Shown piece by piece: positions 13,201 to 26,122 of a stretch of 64,000 bases of DNA. Below the pieces are notes generated by a model that was not told the DNA's origin, did not search any database, and saw only the letters and a list, made by a program, of their open reading frames with translations. Made by a program: the position numbers and the translations under genes. The DNA is taken from positions 188,766,348 through 188,830,347 of the forward strand of contig CM024753.1 of the NCBI GenBank assembly GCA_014218235.1. The letters are read 5' to 3'. Within the stretch, counting starts at the first letter, position 1. Each line of letters opens with the position of its first letter. This stretch comes from Colocasia esculenta. Its lineage: Eukaryota; Streptophyta; Magnoliopsida; Alismatales; Araceae.

Positions 13201-13310
13201 ATATTTCCTTTACTGATACTCAAAATCAGTTAGCAGACATCTTCACAAAGGCTTTACCCGAAGAGAGATTTACATCTCTTAGAAGGGAATTAGGCATGTG
13301 CAATTTGTGA
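10261..13310 (+). pseudogene. pol: Sirevirus pol: PR-IN-RT-RH (degenerate)
   Basis: Order protease, integrase, RT, RNase H defines Ty1/copia. Protease motif YLDSGCSRHM at about 10303. GAG-pre-integrase zinc region LWHRRLGH...CGPCAKGK at about 10678-10810. Integrase core keeps D (HMDLFGP), D (RSDHGGEF) and E (QQNGVAERKNR) between about 10873 and 11180. RT starts near 11830 (WVFRNK) and has LYGLKQAPRGWY and the YVDD box at 12384-12395. RNase H is at about 12860-13150 with LSTAEVEYVAAG. Breaks: TAG at 11329, another TAG near 11505, a one-base deletion near 12018, a TAA at 12540 where CAA is expected, and a TAG near 13153. The TGA at 13308 is the natural end. Confidence 0.9.
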
Positions 13311-13705
13311 TAGATTTGTCTGTAAATAACTAAAATAACAATTATTTCAGAATATCAATTATTTTTCCCCTTGAAATTAAGAAAATTCTTTAAATATTAC
13401 TTGCTTCATAGTTATCTTTGACGGTTCGTAATTTTAAAAGAATTTATTCCTGTCGAACCAGTCTTTTGTCATTTTCTGTCATTATGGCGTTTTTCCCTTT
13501 ATCTGATAAAAACCCGAATTCTGTGCCATACCGATTCACCTCCCGCTCTCTTCTCCTTCAACTTGCCTGAGACGATAACCCTATCGACTCCGGCATCGAC
13601 TTCCTGTGATTTCAAAGCCTCCACCTCTTTCTCTCAAGAAATTTCTTGAGGGCTTCTGCTCCAATCTCTATTCCAATCATCTAGAACCTTTCACCATTCA
13701 AATCC
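13311..13705 (+). other. Spacer between pol and the envelope-like gene
   Basis: About 395 bp of untranslated-looking sequence. In Sireviruses the downstream frame is thought to be made from a spliced or separate message; I cannot identify a splice acceptor here with confidence. Confidence 0.4.
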
Positions 13706-16700
13706 ATGGCCGTTTCTGGAGTTTCCGACACCGTTGGGGGTTATGGAGCTGCGTTCCTCACTGTCGAGCAGCAAGAGAGGTTTACCACTGTGAAGACAAA
13801 GCTGTGTGGGAACAAAGCAGTAGATATTGCGGATTTGGAGAAGAATGGAATGCATAGCATCTTAGCCGCCATGGAGAGAATGAAATGGATGAAGTTGGCA
13901 ACCCTGTCAGAGGTGAGTTATCCAGACCTGGTGAAGGCGTTTTATGTTTGCTTGAAGTTCGAAGAGGATGAGTCTTCGACATCCACTGTCAAGGGAACCC
14001 AGATTAGGATCACATATGCCTTGTTGGAGTCTTTGTTTGGAGTTTGCACCACCGGTCACAGTGGAATACACACTGTTGACATCCAGGCGAAGGGTCTAGG
14101 GATTGTTGGTCCCGAGTTCAGATTGAAGGATGGGAAGATAGATATCAATCAGCTGAATGCATTCAACCGCATTCTGTATTTTATTGTGTTTCAGATACTG
14201 GTCCCTAGGAGTGCCACCTTTTCTACTTGTACAAAGGCGGACTCCGATATGATGTTCTGGGCTATCCAGAACCAGAGCATAAATATGGCAGAAGTGATTT
14301 TAGAAAGAATGAAGTCTGATCATGCTCAGGTTTGGGACAAGAAAAGCAAATTGAATGTGTCCCTACCTTACGCCCATTTGCTGACCAAAATTTTCCAACA
14401 TTTTGGTGTTAATCTGTCTGGGGCTGTGTCAGAAAAGATGGGGTAGGCCATTCGCAGCAGAAACTTAAAGAAGATTGGATTTTCTTTGGTTGGTGGTGTG
14501 TGGACCATGACCTCAGTGGCTGAGGGTGAGGTCATCATTGGCGAAGCCCAAGAAGTCCAAGAAGAGGTAGTTCCAGTAATTGTAGCAGCAACAGTACCAT
14601 ATGCTCAAATTGAGAAAGAAGATGCAAGGGCAGAAGCGCCAAGCATTCAAGAACAGTAGGTACAAATACCTGTGGTTCAATAAGAATCAGCAACGGCAGC
14701 AACAATAGATGTCCAAGGCAGTGAAGCAGAAATCAGAATTGAAGACTCAATGGCAAGCAGCAGCAGGATTGAGGATACTCCTCAAGAGAATATTGAGCCA
14801 GTTGAGGGAGCTTCAGAGGCTATCAACCCCACCGCAGTTGTGGCATATGTTCTTAGAAGTGTGCTGGAATCCATTCCAAGCACTCAGGGGGAGCCTGAAC
14901 AGTCCTGTGAACCAGCAGCAGATGTCGTGGCATTTGGCCACATTCAAGAAACTGTCATGGAGGATGCTCCTATTCAGGGAGAGCAAGAAGAAGAAGATGT
15001 TCCAGTTGATACTCATATGGTTTATGCTCCTATTGAGGGGGAGCAGTCAATTGAGAAGGAAGCAACATCTCAGGGGGAGCACACTGCTAGTGTCCCCGTT
15101 GATGATCAGTATAGAGAAGGCATTGTGAAGAGTGCCTCAGATGATGTAAATGTTGATCATGTGGAGTCCATTGCTAGGGCAAATGACAAAGGGAAAGAAA
15201 TAGCTTCTGGGATTCCCCTCTTGACTAGGAGGCCTCATCAGAGGCAGAGGAAGAAGAAATTGAAGATCAATCTGAAGCCCTTAGTTGCTAGAATGGATGA
15301 ATAAGGAAAGATCCTATGCTCTGTGCAATCTGATATTGCTTCTATCTTTATAAGCCATAGTACTTCAGCTAAGGAGATGGGCATGGTCAGAAATGCAGTT
15401 AGATGAGTGCGAAGTGAGCTTATTAGCATTAAGGAGTCTATTACTGCACTTGCAGATATGGTGAGGGCGCAGTCTACAAATGCCCATCCTTCTCCTTCTC
15501 CTGCAGAACCAGTCCGCAGTTTTGGGCCTTCAGAGGCCAGGAAACAAGATGCTGGGCCATCAGGGCCAATTTCAGAAGAACCAGCAGGGCCATCCGGGCC
15601 ACAGGTTGTTGAAGAGGTAGCAACTGCAGTGCAGGATCATGTTGAAGCTATAAAGACTGGGCCACCAGGGCCAATAGAGGATGTTTCTGGGCCAACAGGG
15701 CCAGTGGTTTCCGAGGGTGAGATTCCAAGAGTAGAAGAACTAGCTGTAGCTCCAGAAGCCCCTGATCCTTCTCCTCTTGCAACTCCGGCCCCTCCTTCAC
15801 CTCCATCTTCCTCCACAGCACCACTAGGACCTATCCCTTTCAAACAACCCATGCCTCGCACCATCTCTTCCCCAACACCATTTCCTTCCTAATCCACTTC
15901 ATCTTCTGTCTCCTCCACTATCATACCTCCACCTTCATCTTCTGTTGAGGTTCCTCCAGCATCTTCATCTGCTAGAGCCTCTTCCTCTGGTCCTCCCTCT
16001 TCAGGACCATCTGATATCCCTTCTATTTCTCCACAATCATTCTTTCATCCTCCTACTCCTCCCTCCTTTATTACCTTTATACCTAAAAGTACACAACTTG
16101 CAAGTGCTTTTCTCAATAAATTCGAGGATGAGTTGGAACTTAAGACACTCACCTCAGTCCTGGAAGTTGCCTCTCATGTCCACAGGACTGGTTCTCCTAG
16201 TCCTGTCCCTAAAAAGAGGAAACTCCCAACAACTCTTGTTCTTCCCTCCGGACCCAAATTTCCTCCTCTTTGGTTTTCCCTCACTATTGACAATCGAAGG
16301 AAACCAATCTATTGTGAATATCTGTGACGACCCTCCTTATACCGGTACGGTTATACCGACCCACGTCGATATAGAGAGCGTTGCCACATTGGGACATTTA
16401 CCCATCACAATCATTAGGTCGAGATGTACATAAATATGAACACATAATAGCAGAATAAAAGAACTGGAAATAAATATCCTATTCCATCTTCCACATTTAT
16501 CCACAGTCTATATAGTACAAAAAGAAATTAACTGTTTCATAACTAAGAAATTAAAATGAAGTACATTATCCACAACTTGCAGCTAAATAAATTACATGAA
16601 TTCAACGTAGTACAAGTCCCCCTTTATTACATACTATGAAAAGGAAATACAATAAAGTAAATCTCCGCAAGCAATCCCCTACTCTCGCTCCGAGTCACTC

Positions 16701-18893
16701 CGAATTAACTCCTCGGATGAAGTAGAGACACCTGCACCTGTACGCCGAAGCAAGAATGAGTCTACGAGACTCAGCAAGTAATTTTCCATACATTAAGCAT
16801 ACATACATCATATGGCATTTTACTCTTTAACAATTTCACAGGTACATGAACGTGGACTTAAACAATTTTTAAGAAAAACCTAACATGATACTTCTATCAA
16901 TTTCATGACACATAGTACATGGTTTATATTCATATCACAATAATAAACCTATCACAAGCTTTCTACACAATTTTAACATACTATCTAGATTCACATTCAT
17001 GTTGTATCATAATGGCAATTAAACATGGAGTTTTACACATAAAGGAAGAATGTTCCTAACATGAATTCTATGTACTTTTCCACATGCATATCACTTTTAT
17101 AAACATAATAAGTTTGCTGTTTTGACAAAATTTTAGCACATTTATAAACATATTTACAGTTTCACATGTCAACACACTAATTCACATATCTATATGCTTA
17201 CTTACTCATTTACACAATTTATACATGTACTTTTCACATAAACACAAATTCACATTGTTATCATTATATGCCGTGACACATAGTCTAAACCACCTCTAGA
17301 AGGACACACACTTATCGCATCGCACACATATCTATCACCTAGGCATTTCAGTGATAAATCTTAGTTACTGCGCAGAACTGGGAGAAGTACTCTCCACCCT
17401 AACCAGTGGTACTTGTCTGCCTCCAGGATTTTATCCCAATGCCGTGGGATTTCACTTACTCATATGAACCTTCCCGTAAGGACTTTACTATGGTACAACT
17501 CCTCAGCCCTCTAAGGTAGCAGTGTCACCCATGGCACATTTACACATTTTTCTCATTTTAAAACACACACTTTATACACTGTTTTAAACACATGTTCCAT
17601 GCTCACACATAATCACATATTTCAGGTTTACCTAACATGATACTACTGTTTACAGAGTTAAACAATCACAATTTAATACAAATCATGCTGCAACTAACTA
17701 GGTTATCGTTAATTACTCTAAACATGCTCTAATTGACCTTTTCATGATGAAATAATGAATTCAGTACCTACTGTTGTCCAATTCACTTGAAAGTTTAATG
17801 GCAGACTATTTATAGATCATTTATCCCACATGTAAATTTCATATTTTTTTGGAAGTACACACTAATTATGAAAATTAGAACAGTGATACTGCATAATTTA
17901 TCAACAATTAAATTTGCATGATTTACCTTGTTACAGGTACATAAATCATCCTACACATATATATGACAGTCATGTATTCATACAAAATTTTTGGGATTTT
18001 TACTGGTTTCATACAAATTATTTGAGAATTTACACTAATAATACATGTTTACTGTTTTACAATTCAGAAAATATATTCATTTACACGGACATCAGAAAAT
18101 TCCCAAAATTTTATGGCATGTACAGACGTATAGCAACATCGTACATAAATTCTATGACACTTAAATTCCACGTAGATCACATAAACAGAAATTTACAAGA
18201 TCAGAACCTGTTTGACAATTACTTTGGAAAAATTTTAATAAATAAAATGTTTAACGAAAATTTCACAACATCATACACTTAAGGTATTACATAGCATATA
18301 AATTTTACAGTATATCCTCATGCACAAAAATTCAGAAAATAGATTATAAAGGGGCAAACAGTCCAGTGTTCTTGCCTGAAGAACTCAACGGCAAGGGGGT
18401 GGCCGCTTACCCAGTTAACGACAACATAAGTGGCCGCTAACCACGGATCTTAATGGCATCAATGAATGCTATTAAGTTCCTATCTGCCAAAAACAGGCAG
18501 AACTCGCCAAAAACAAAGGAAAAGGGGGTTCCAGGACACAAATAAAATTTTGAAAATTTTCCTAGGACCTACTAGACATACGTATGGTCAATGTAGAGGG
18601 TTTAATTGCCTTCGAAAAAATCTACAATCATCATTTTTGAGTCGAAGATGCTCTCCTCGGTCGGAGCTAAAGAGTCTCCAAAGTCCTCCAAATTCGGGTT
18701 CTGATGATGATCTTTAAGGTACACTGGGTTGGGAAGACGATCCTCGATGTCTAGCCTTCCTCCCAGTCGAAGAAGAACGCCGGATGAAGCCTCAAATCGC
18801 CGGATCCACGGGTCCATAGTTCAGGTTTCACACATGAAAGTTAGGGTTTTTGACAAAAGAGCCAAAAGGACCCAACAGCTCCCCAAACTGAGT

Positions 18894-18901
18894 CTTTTAT
18901 A
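18894..18901 (-). promoter_or_regulatory. TATA box of the solo LTR
   Basis: Reads TATAAAAG on the minus strand, in the position expected for the U3 end of this LTR family. Confidence 0.5.
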
Positions 18902-19150
18902 GAGTTAGGGTCGAAGACACGATTAGGGTAGGCTAGGTTACCGTTGAAGAACGGTTTCCTAAACCAGGGGCGACATTTTCGAAGGCGTTTCTGGATCTAA
19001 AAATGCAACAGATCTGAGAGGTTAACGTCAACATCACTGGCCGCCAATATGGAGTTGGCGTCCATCGATGTGGCCACTGACTCACCATTAACGTCAACTC
19101 ATGTTGACGCCAACAGGTCGTCTACACAGAACTTTAGACTACAGAAACCT

Positions 19151-19160
19151 TATATATATA

Positions 19161-19226
<66 letters not shown>
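19151..19226. repeat. (TA)n microsatellite in the solo LTR
   Basis: About 75 bp of TA dinucleotides with one TT slip. The LTRs of element C lack this expansion. Confidence 0.95.
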
Positions 19227-20666
19227 AGACAAATATATATAATTTACAATACATATATTAATTAATACTATTCATGCAATGTAAATAGATTATATGCACA
19301 ATACAATTATGTATACATATATCTATAACAATACATTAAATAATATTTATACATCTACACACACAAGCACAATTCCTCACACAATCAAACACCGACCTAT
19401 TGCCACATCTCCAAGGTTGATCAATCCAAAATCTTCCAAATGGCTGAATGCAAGTCTGAAGATCAATGGGCCAAGGGGCACAAGCCTCTCTGTAGAAAGT
19501 TTCTACTTGCAAAGTCAGATTAGTTTCCACCCCGGGACCACCCACTCACCCTCTCTGAGTGGTTTGTCCTTCATCACCAAGCACTCTGGGCACCCTTTAT
19601 CCGCAAGAAAATCAGACTCATTCGGCACTTCCAGCTCTACAATGACTATCGTTATCTCAACAAGTTACCTGAAGTGCAGTTGGGTCAATTCCAGGGAGCC
19701 ATTGCTTTGCTCAAAATTGAAAGTCCAGTTAATTGCTCCTTCAAAGTGGATTTTGCTACCCTGAAAATGCCAAAAATTGTATTTCTTCCAAAGTTACACT
19801 CCTTGGTCATGGACTCCTTCGTTGGTTCTACTATCTTTGAGAGATTTACTCGTGTAATGGGAAGAATCTCAGCTCAGCAGGGTCGCCTTCCTTCCTTCCA
19901 AAGATTCCTCTTCAGAGATTTTCATCTAGGCCATATCTCATCTGAGGTTCTTGCTCCTCTGCTATCAGAATGTGAAAGGCTGTCTCCCACCGACTGGGAA
20001 AAGCATTACAATCAATCTACTCTTCAGTTGGAAACTCTGAATAGCTCGTTGTTCAAGGCAGGCAAGCCCCCTCTCTCAGCTGAAGCATTCTTAGACTTAA
20101 ATTCTATCAATCCGGTTCAGGAGCTCTTTGTTCAGTGGGTAGAGCGGTACAAAGTCTTTCTCTCCTTGAAAAAGGAACTGAAGGACAATCAAATTTTCTA
20201 TCTAGTTTCTATTGATCAATTCCTTTAGCGTGCCAGTTTTGGAAAAAGCAGTTTCTACAAATTCACTCTTGATCGGGATCACTATGCCCGCTTCTTAGCA
20301 GAACAGCGACAACTTCATATCTAACGAATGATTCCTGATATGGGATCCTCCTATTCCATCGAAAGTGGGGTCTTTCAGCAACTTTTTGAAGACCAGGAGC
20401 TTAAGGCTTGGGACATCATTTCCCGGCATGCTTCTCTTCTGTCTTCTGCTGTCTACCTCCCTGTACCCCCTCAGGATCAATGACATAATTTCTTACTCTC
20501 ACTCTTCTTTTCTCTCCATCTTTGTCTCAGTATTTTATCTTTTTGCTTAATGACAAAAAGATGGAGAAATATAGTGTTTCTGAAATACATTTCTCATTTT
20601 ATTTCTACGGATTCACTTAAATTTATTTCATGAACATCTATGAATTTTGTTATGTTTTGTCATCAC

Positions 20667-20681
20667 CAAAAAGGGGGAGAT
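20667..20681 (+). promoter_or_regulatory. Sirevirus polypurine tract
   Basis: AAAAAGGGGGAGAT immediately before the 3' LTR; this exact PPT form is common in Sireviruses and primes plus-strand synthesis. Confidence 0.88.
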
Positions 20682-22330
20682 TGATGATCAGTTTATCCAC
20701 ATGTAATTTAGATAAATTACATATCTATTTTGGTGATTAACAAAACTAAAATAAAGGTTAATCTAACAAGTTTTCCATGATATTTGAGCACAAAAAATGA
20801 ATCTCAAAAAATCAAGAAAAACTACTATCTTCATCCTATAATACTTAAAGTTCAGTGCATATAAATTTTCTAAGTACACATCGATTTCTCTAAATGGTAT
20901 AACGATTTCATTACAAGTCATAACGATTTCCACTCATATCGATTTCATGATTTCATAACAATTTCCTTACCCCTATCGAGTTCATTTTTATAACGATTCG
21001 TTAAGTGATCGTATCGATTTCGATCTCAGAACGATTCGCTAAGTGATCGCATCGATTTCTATCTTAGAACGATTCGCTAAGTATGTACATCGATTTGATT
21101 CTCACAATGATTTGATAAGTGAGAACAACGATTCGCTCTCACATCGATTTGATAAGTAAGAACAACGATTTGCTCTAACAACGATTTTGTTTCACATCGA
21201 TTTAGTAAGTGAGAACAACGATTTGTCTTTCATAACGATTTGATAAGTTCCACATCAATATGGTATTTACATCGATTCGACAAGTTACAACAACGATATC
21301 TTCTATTCTTATGCTTCTACATGTAATATCTTTTTGGAAAGACAGAATGTTATTTCTATTTTGATGTATTCTCACTCTAACGTTGACTGACAATAAGAGA
21401 CAGCTTAGCTGTCTATGTTTTAGCATTTAATGTGTGTAGGTCTCTGACAGCACGACTATATACAACGTTGGATAAAGTAGAAGCTGGAGGATATCAAGAA
21501 AGATTTTCTTCTTATGTGCATGGAACGTAAAGGACCATTGACTGCAAAGAAGAACCATATAGTCTAACGTTCTCTGAACATAGAGACAACGAATACTTCA
21601 ACGACTACTTTTCAAAAGAAGATATATATTAAAGACTGATGCTCCAGAAGAAAAAAGTCCGAATAGAGATTGACAGAGAATACTCTACAATTCTTGAAGC
21701 CTTCAATTTTAGTTTTCGGAGAGCATCTGAAGAGCGAAGCCTAACTCACCGTTGTTCAAGCTCTTAGCTCTCTATGTCTAGTGTAGAACATTGAGAGAGC
21801 TTTCGTGTACTGAGAGTGTTCTTTGTTGTAGATCTTTTCCTCTCAGTCTTCACTTCGGATCAAGCATTGTGCTATTAGCTTGGTCTAGGGGCGTATCATC
21901 CCTTGAACACATTTTTGTGTTTACTCCCTTCGTGTTGAAGGAAGACCTGGGGATTCCTGGGTGGTAGTTTTTCCCTTCGTGTTGAAGGAAGACCTGGAGG
22001 GTTCCAGGGTGGTGTATTCCTCTTCGGGTTGTGAAGAGAAGACCAGCTGTGACTGGGTATGTAAGTGTCCTTGAGGGGGACTGTACCCTTGGGTAGTGAA
22101 TCCTCAGTTGTTGCTCAGGGACTAGATGTAGGACTCCTGTGGAGAGGAGGTCCGAACCAGGATAAAATCTTGTGTAGTTTGATTGCTTGCTTTGTGTTCG
22201 TTGTTTTCTTTTCACTAACACTAACAATCATCAAAGTGTTTGTTGTGTGCATGTTTTTTGTGGACAGGTTTAGATAATCAGTTTTTAGAATCTCATTCAC
22301 CCCCCCTCTGGGCTTGCTAGCTGGGCAACA
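20682..22330 (+). repeat. Sirevirus 3' LTR (1,649 bp)
   Basis: Starts TGATGATCAGTTTATCC and ends CTAGCTGGGCAACA. Relative to the 5' LTR it has fewer tandem units and lacks ~350 bp at 21297 (the join ACAACGATATCTTC). Substitutions between the LTRs are scattered throughout, suggesting an old insertion. Confidence 0.92.
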
Positions 22331-22335
22331 GGTCG

Positions 22336-22770
22336 CAAACTCTCTAAACCAACGGCGCCAAACAAAATAAGTTAGCAACTGATTAAAGTCGGTCACTATT
22401 CGGTCTCAAATCTGAGACCAAATAGTGACTGATCAAAGTTCGATCGCAAAGTTTTAGGCCCAACAACAGCAAAGAAAAGAAGTTAGCGATTGATTATAAT
22501 CGATCACTATTCAGTCTCCAATCTACGATCGAATTGTGACCGATTAGTTCAATCGCTATATGAAAATATTTGGCATATTAAGGTCTTAAAATTTACGACC
22601 GACTATTTTTGGTCACTATTCAGTCTTAGATCTGAAACCGAATAGTGACCGAAGATATTTCGGTCACTAAATGCAAATATCAGTGACCAAATAATTTCAA
22701 TCACTATTCGGTCTCAGATCTCAGACTGAATAGTGACCGAATTATTCGATCTCAAATTCGATATCTAATT
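22336..22770. repeat. CACTA right subterminal array, part 2
   Basis: Continues the array cut at 6322: numerous CGGTCACTATTCGGTC and GACCGAATAGTGACC strings in both orientations up to the right terminal repeat. Confidence 0.8.
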
Positions 22771-22788
22771 CCGCTTTTTCTTGTAGTG
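22771..22788 (-). repeat. CACTA right terminal inverted repeat
   Basis: CCGCTTTTTCTTGTAGTG; on the minus strand it opens with canonical CACTACAAGAAAAA. Followed by the TCT duplication. Confidence 0.88.
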
Positions 22789-23136
22789 TCTGGAAATTTC
22801 TTAGCATTGCAACGTATTGGTCCGTCACCTTCCGAAGACAATAGGATGGGTGTCTCGTTTAATTTTAGAGCGTGACCCCTTGATCATCACGTTATGTCTT
22901 TCTAACTGTTGTGCAGGTTTTTGTCGTTTGTGGTCGGAACAGTTGTGCCATGTGTCGGGATGCAAGAGATGGGAACGCAATGTGCTAGTTGTCGCAATCA
23001 GAGTAGCACGCTGCAAAGCAACACATGTCAGATCTGACTGTCAGTGCTGACTAACGTTTTGGGGTCGCGATGGGTGGGAAGTCTTGTTCTGTTCTACTCG
23101 TGACAATCGAGTTGTCGCATTCTGAGATCTGAGGCC

Positions 23137-23144
23137 TATATATG
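23137..23144 (+). promoter_or_regulatory. TATA box of element E LTR
   Basis: TATATATG followed by a CT-rich leader; aligns with the TTTAAAA site of element A's LTR (about 37784). Confidence 0.45.
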
Positions 23145-24618
23145 CAAGGCCTGTAGATCTCCCCCTCCCTTTCCCATCTCTTCCCCTTCTTTCCCTCTCT
23201 TCCTCCCTTCTCTCTCAGGTGCAACTACTTTGAGCTCTTCTTCGACTTGGTGGTGTCTCGACTTAAAGGTGGACCTCTCCGCTTGTAGGTGACCTCGGCA
23301 TGGATCTTGAAGCGAGGAGGAGGTAGCCACTCACACGAGAAGATCCCAAAAGGTTGGTTCTACTATTTGAAGTAGTAAACCCAACTCTCCTCCTAGTTCT
23401 ACCATGCCTTAGATCCATTCCCCCACATTGTAGAAGCCTTGTAGTCTTTGTTTCATGCTTCCTCATGTTGTGCATGTGGTTTGGGTGTGTGGCCATGATC
23501 TTGCATGGTGAACTTACATGTGTAGCTAGTTTTCCTTGCCATACATGGGTGTGATTGGGGGTGGTTTGAGCTTTTAGCATGATGGTTTACCATTCTCCAT
23601 GCTCCCCTCCCCCAGAGTTGTGATGTGTTGGTGTTTTGGGAGTGTTTTTTAGGGCTCAGCCTTGGTAGCCAATCCTCAGACTAAGTTCGCAACATATAGG
23701 TGGTCGCGTTCCTAGTCACAACACTTATCTTGTCACTTTCTCCTTCTTCTGGTCGTGTTGGTCACATTGTCACATTCTGGTAGTGATAGGGTGAGCATCA
23801 CCTCCTGCTCCAGAATGCATTAGGCTGTGTGCCCCTTCTAGTAGTGACAGTCTGTGTGTCACCTTCTCCATGGTCACAATAGGTTGACTGTCGCCTTCTC
23901 AGATAGAGAAGTGGTCAACCTGTTCGGAGTCGTGCTTCTACCGTCTTTTGAGTTTCTCCTGTGGCACCTATGCTATTCCTAGCACAAAACTACACTAGTC
24001 AGTTCTTTTGGTGTTCGACACTTGAGGGCTTGTCCCATTATGTGGGTTGTTACCGTTTCTCGAGACCCCCATCCTTGTGAGTCTATGGAGGGAGTATTCC
24101 AGGCTACAAGCATGCTTGAGTTCGAGATTCTGAGATGAGGGGAAAATAGTGCGGACAATGACATTTAGTTGTTTGCAGAGCTCTCATGGTTGGTTTGGGA
24201 CACTGAGGTGGTTCTAGGGTTGTTCTTTCAACGCAAACCAGTTAGTCCTTTCTCACTGCCTCACTCTAGGTGGTACCGAAACCATTTAGAGGAGTGAGGC
24301 ACGAGACTGTAGTCTGGCCAGACTATAGCAATTGTTGTGATTCTTTGAGTTTCACGGCCTCACTTTGACGGGAGGACGGCAGGCCCGGACGTGTGGTCAA
24401 GGGTAAGATGTCGGTGGTGCTCCTGATAGGTTGACTAGTGATAGTCGGTTTCCTTGGCTAGTGTTGTTATCCAAACATACTCACCTCTATCTATGTTTGT
24501 AGCAGTGAGGTAGTCACAATGAGTTGTTTGCAAGAGGTTTTTGATTGTGTAGCATTTCTCGACCGGTAGTCATGTAGTAGCTCTTTCTTTTTACACTTTC
24601 CTTAGTAGGATATATTGT

Positions 24619-24620
<2 letters not shown>

Positions 24621-24687
<67 letters not shown>
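24621..24687. repeat. (TA)n microsatellite in E LTR
   Basis: About 65 bp of TA dinucleotides with one phase slip. Confidence 0.95.
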
Positions 24688-24690
<3 letters not shown>

Positions 24691-25073
24691 CCTTTCCTTT
24701 CCCGGGTGAGACTTCATAGCAATAGTAGGTTGAGCGGCGGGTGGAAGAGATGGGTCGTAGTAGCCAACTTTGTCCTTAGCAGTGTCCCCTTCATTTTCTT
24801 AGCACTTCACCCTTAGGGTATGTTCCTTAAGGGTTCTGTCTTTCCCTTTTTACTTGCACTCTTGTGTTTGGGACTTGTACCAGATTTGTACTACATATTT
24901 TGTGTTACTTTCGCTTGCACGTATATTTCTAGTGTTATAGTTGTTATTTATTTCATTTACATATCCTGTTAGACTGATCTTTCAACCCTTGTGGGTCCTT
25001 AAATCCGTGGGTGGCGGCATAAAAAATCAAGTCTTCAGTGGGAGCTGAGGGTCGAGTTTTCAAGTCGTTATAG

Positions 25074-25085
25074 TGGTATCAGAGC
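25074..25085 (+). promoter_or_regulatory. Primer-binding site of element E
   Basis: TGGTATCAGAGC one base after the LTR end, complementary to initiator tRNA-Met. It confirms that the block to the left is a 5' LTR. Confidence 0.85.
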
Positions 25086-25210
25086 AGGGGGTCTATCAGG
25101 ACTTGTAACAGAACTAAATAACAACAAAAAGTCCCACAGGTAGTACAAGTACATTGCTAGCCGCCCGAGTTGTTATCGCTAATAGTATTGGAAGTAGTGC
25201 TTTGCAGGAC

Positions 25211-26122
25211 ATGGCTCCGCATAGGCACAGGAAAGTTAGAGAGGTGATGGAGTAGCAGGATGATGCACCAGATGAGTCAGTCACATAACAACACGAGCCG
25301 ATAGCTACTCAGATTTAGCAGAGTGACCAACAGGGTGTTCCGCCACCGCAAGGAGCATAGCAGCAGCAATGGTACCCACCGCCACCACCTCTAGAGATGA
25401 TGATACTGATCATGGAGCAGATGTGGAGAGCTATATTTCAGGTTTTGTGGAAGTACGCACAAATGGCTACAAGAGGTTGGCAGTTTGCACAAATGGCAGT
25501 AGGCGAGCAGCAGCTAGTGGCTCCTCAGGCAGCGCTAGTTTGGCAGGCAGTACCACCAGTGACACAACAAACACTAGAGGTAGGAGATGCCCAAGCAGTA
25601 GGAGCTATAGCAGTAGCACTTAGAGGATAGGACTACACTCTTGGGGAGGTTTCTATGTCTCCAGCCCCCGACTTTCTTTGGTGACTACAATTCTTATAGA
25701 GCAGAGAGTTGGGTCCATGAGCTCGAGCGTACCTTCAACACCATGGGCTGTGGAGAGTAGGACTAGGTGAGGCTTGCAGTGTAACTGAAGGGGTCAACAC
25801 ATGAGTGGTGGAGGATTTAATGGCAAACACATTTTCTCATATGGATATTGGACCAGATCACTTAGGAGCAGTTCTTGGAGGTCTTCTACAACGAGTTCTT
25901 CCTTGATTATGCCCGCTGTGAGAGGAGAGATTAGTTTCACGAGTTGACTAGGGGAGACATGGCAATTGCACAATACCACTAGAGATTTCTTTAGTTGTTG
26001 AGACTTGTTTCCCACATTACTAGTAGTCAGCAGGCCCGTACGAAGCGCTTCATAGTTGGGCTATGACCAGAGTTGAGGTGGGCCATATCTGGCCACCTAT
26101 GCAACACCTTGGCGATTGTCGT
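25211..26122 (+). pseudogene. gag: Element E gag relic, truncated
   Basis: Starts at an ATG (MAPHRHRKVREVME) homologous to the start of element A's gag. It keeps the capsid segments ESWVHELERTFNTMGC (about 25708-25755), EWWRI, and FLEVFYNEFFLDYARCERRD (about 25875-25935). It is riddled with in-frame stops, mostly TAG, and ends abruptly at 26122 where the inverted LTR relic F begins. No zinc knuckle or pol remains. Not functional. Confidence 0.75.

Larger units (their letters stand above)
16323..19383 (-). mobile_element. Solo LTR of an element related to element C
   Basis: Begins TGTGACGACCCTCCTTATACCGG, a close match to the LTR of element C, and shares internal landmarks such as CCACCCTAACCAGTGGTACTTG near 17394 and the CGTGACACATAG phrase. 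Length (~3.06 kb) is close to C's LTR (3.25 kb). No internal region follows, so it is a solo LTR left by LTR-LTR recombination. The bases before it are ATATC and those after it CAATC, a partly decayed duplication; the envelope-like frame resumes directly after. The right edge is good to a few bases. Orientation is inferred from C. Confidence 0.8.
13706..20483 (+). pseudogene. Sirevirus envelope-like gene, split by a solo LTR
   Basis: Third gene of the element; its role is unknown, although the position is that of env. The ATG at 13706 opens a frame recognisable as the plant transposon-associated domain (LVKAFYVCLKFEED..., LFGVCTTG). It continues in one frame to 16322 despite a TAG at 14444, two stops near 14660-14690, a TAA at 15302, a TGA at 15405 and a TAA at 15890. 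The middle is acidic and then Pro/Ser-rich with repeated GPSGP/GPPGP motifs at about 15520-15710. After the nested LTR it resumes near 19384 and runs to a TGA at 20481-20483, with one more TAA at 20322. No signal peptide or convincing membrane span is visible. Confidence 0.7.
6323..22330 (+). mobile_element. Ty1/copia Sirevirus-type retrotransposon with envelope-like gene
   Basis: Two LTRs (6323-8414 and 20682-22330) with TG...CA ends, a TGGTATCAGAGC PBS after the first, and a CAAAAAGGGGGAGAT PPT before the second. The 5-bp duplication GGTCG flanks the whole (6318-6322 and 22331-22335). Order is gag, protease, integrase, RT, RNase H: Ty1/copia. Large LTRs, a coiled-coil Gag extension with a second zinc knuckle, the PPT form and a long extra frame after pol are Sirevirus (SIRE/Maximus) traits. 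All genes carry stops or frameshifts, so it is defective. About 12.9 kb once the nested LTR is removed. Confidence 0.92.
22792..25072 (+). repeat. LTR of Tekay-type element E (left edge unresolved)
   Basis: From about 23100 onward it matches the LTR of element A in order: CT-rich leader after the TATA box, GAAGCGAGGAGGAGGT..CCACTC, and the final block GGGTCCTTAAATCCGTGGGTGGCGGC. It ends ...AAGTCGTTATA next to a PBS; the canonical CA end has become TA. A (TA)n run sits at 24621-24687. The left boundary is unclear because the sequence between the CACTA edge and ~23100 has no clear TG start. Confidence 0.65.

Noticed and set aside
14813..15016. Minus-strand frames across the envelope-like gene
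   Set aside because: Shadows of the plus-strand frame; no independent motif.
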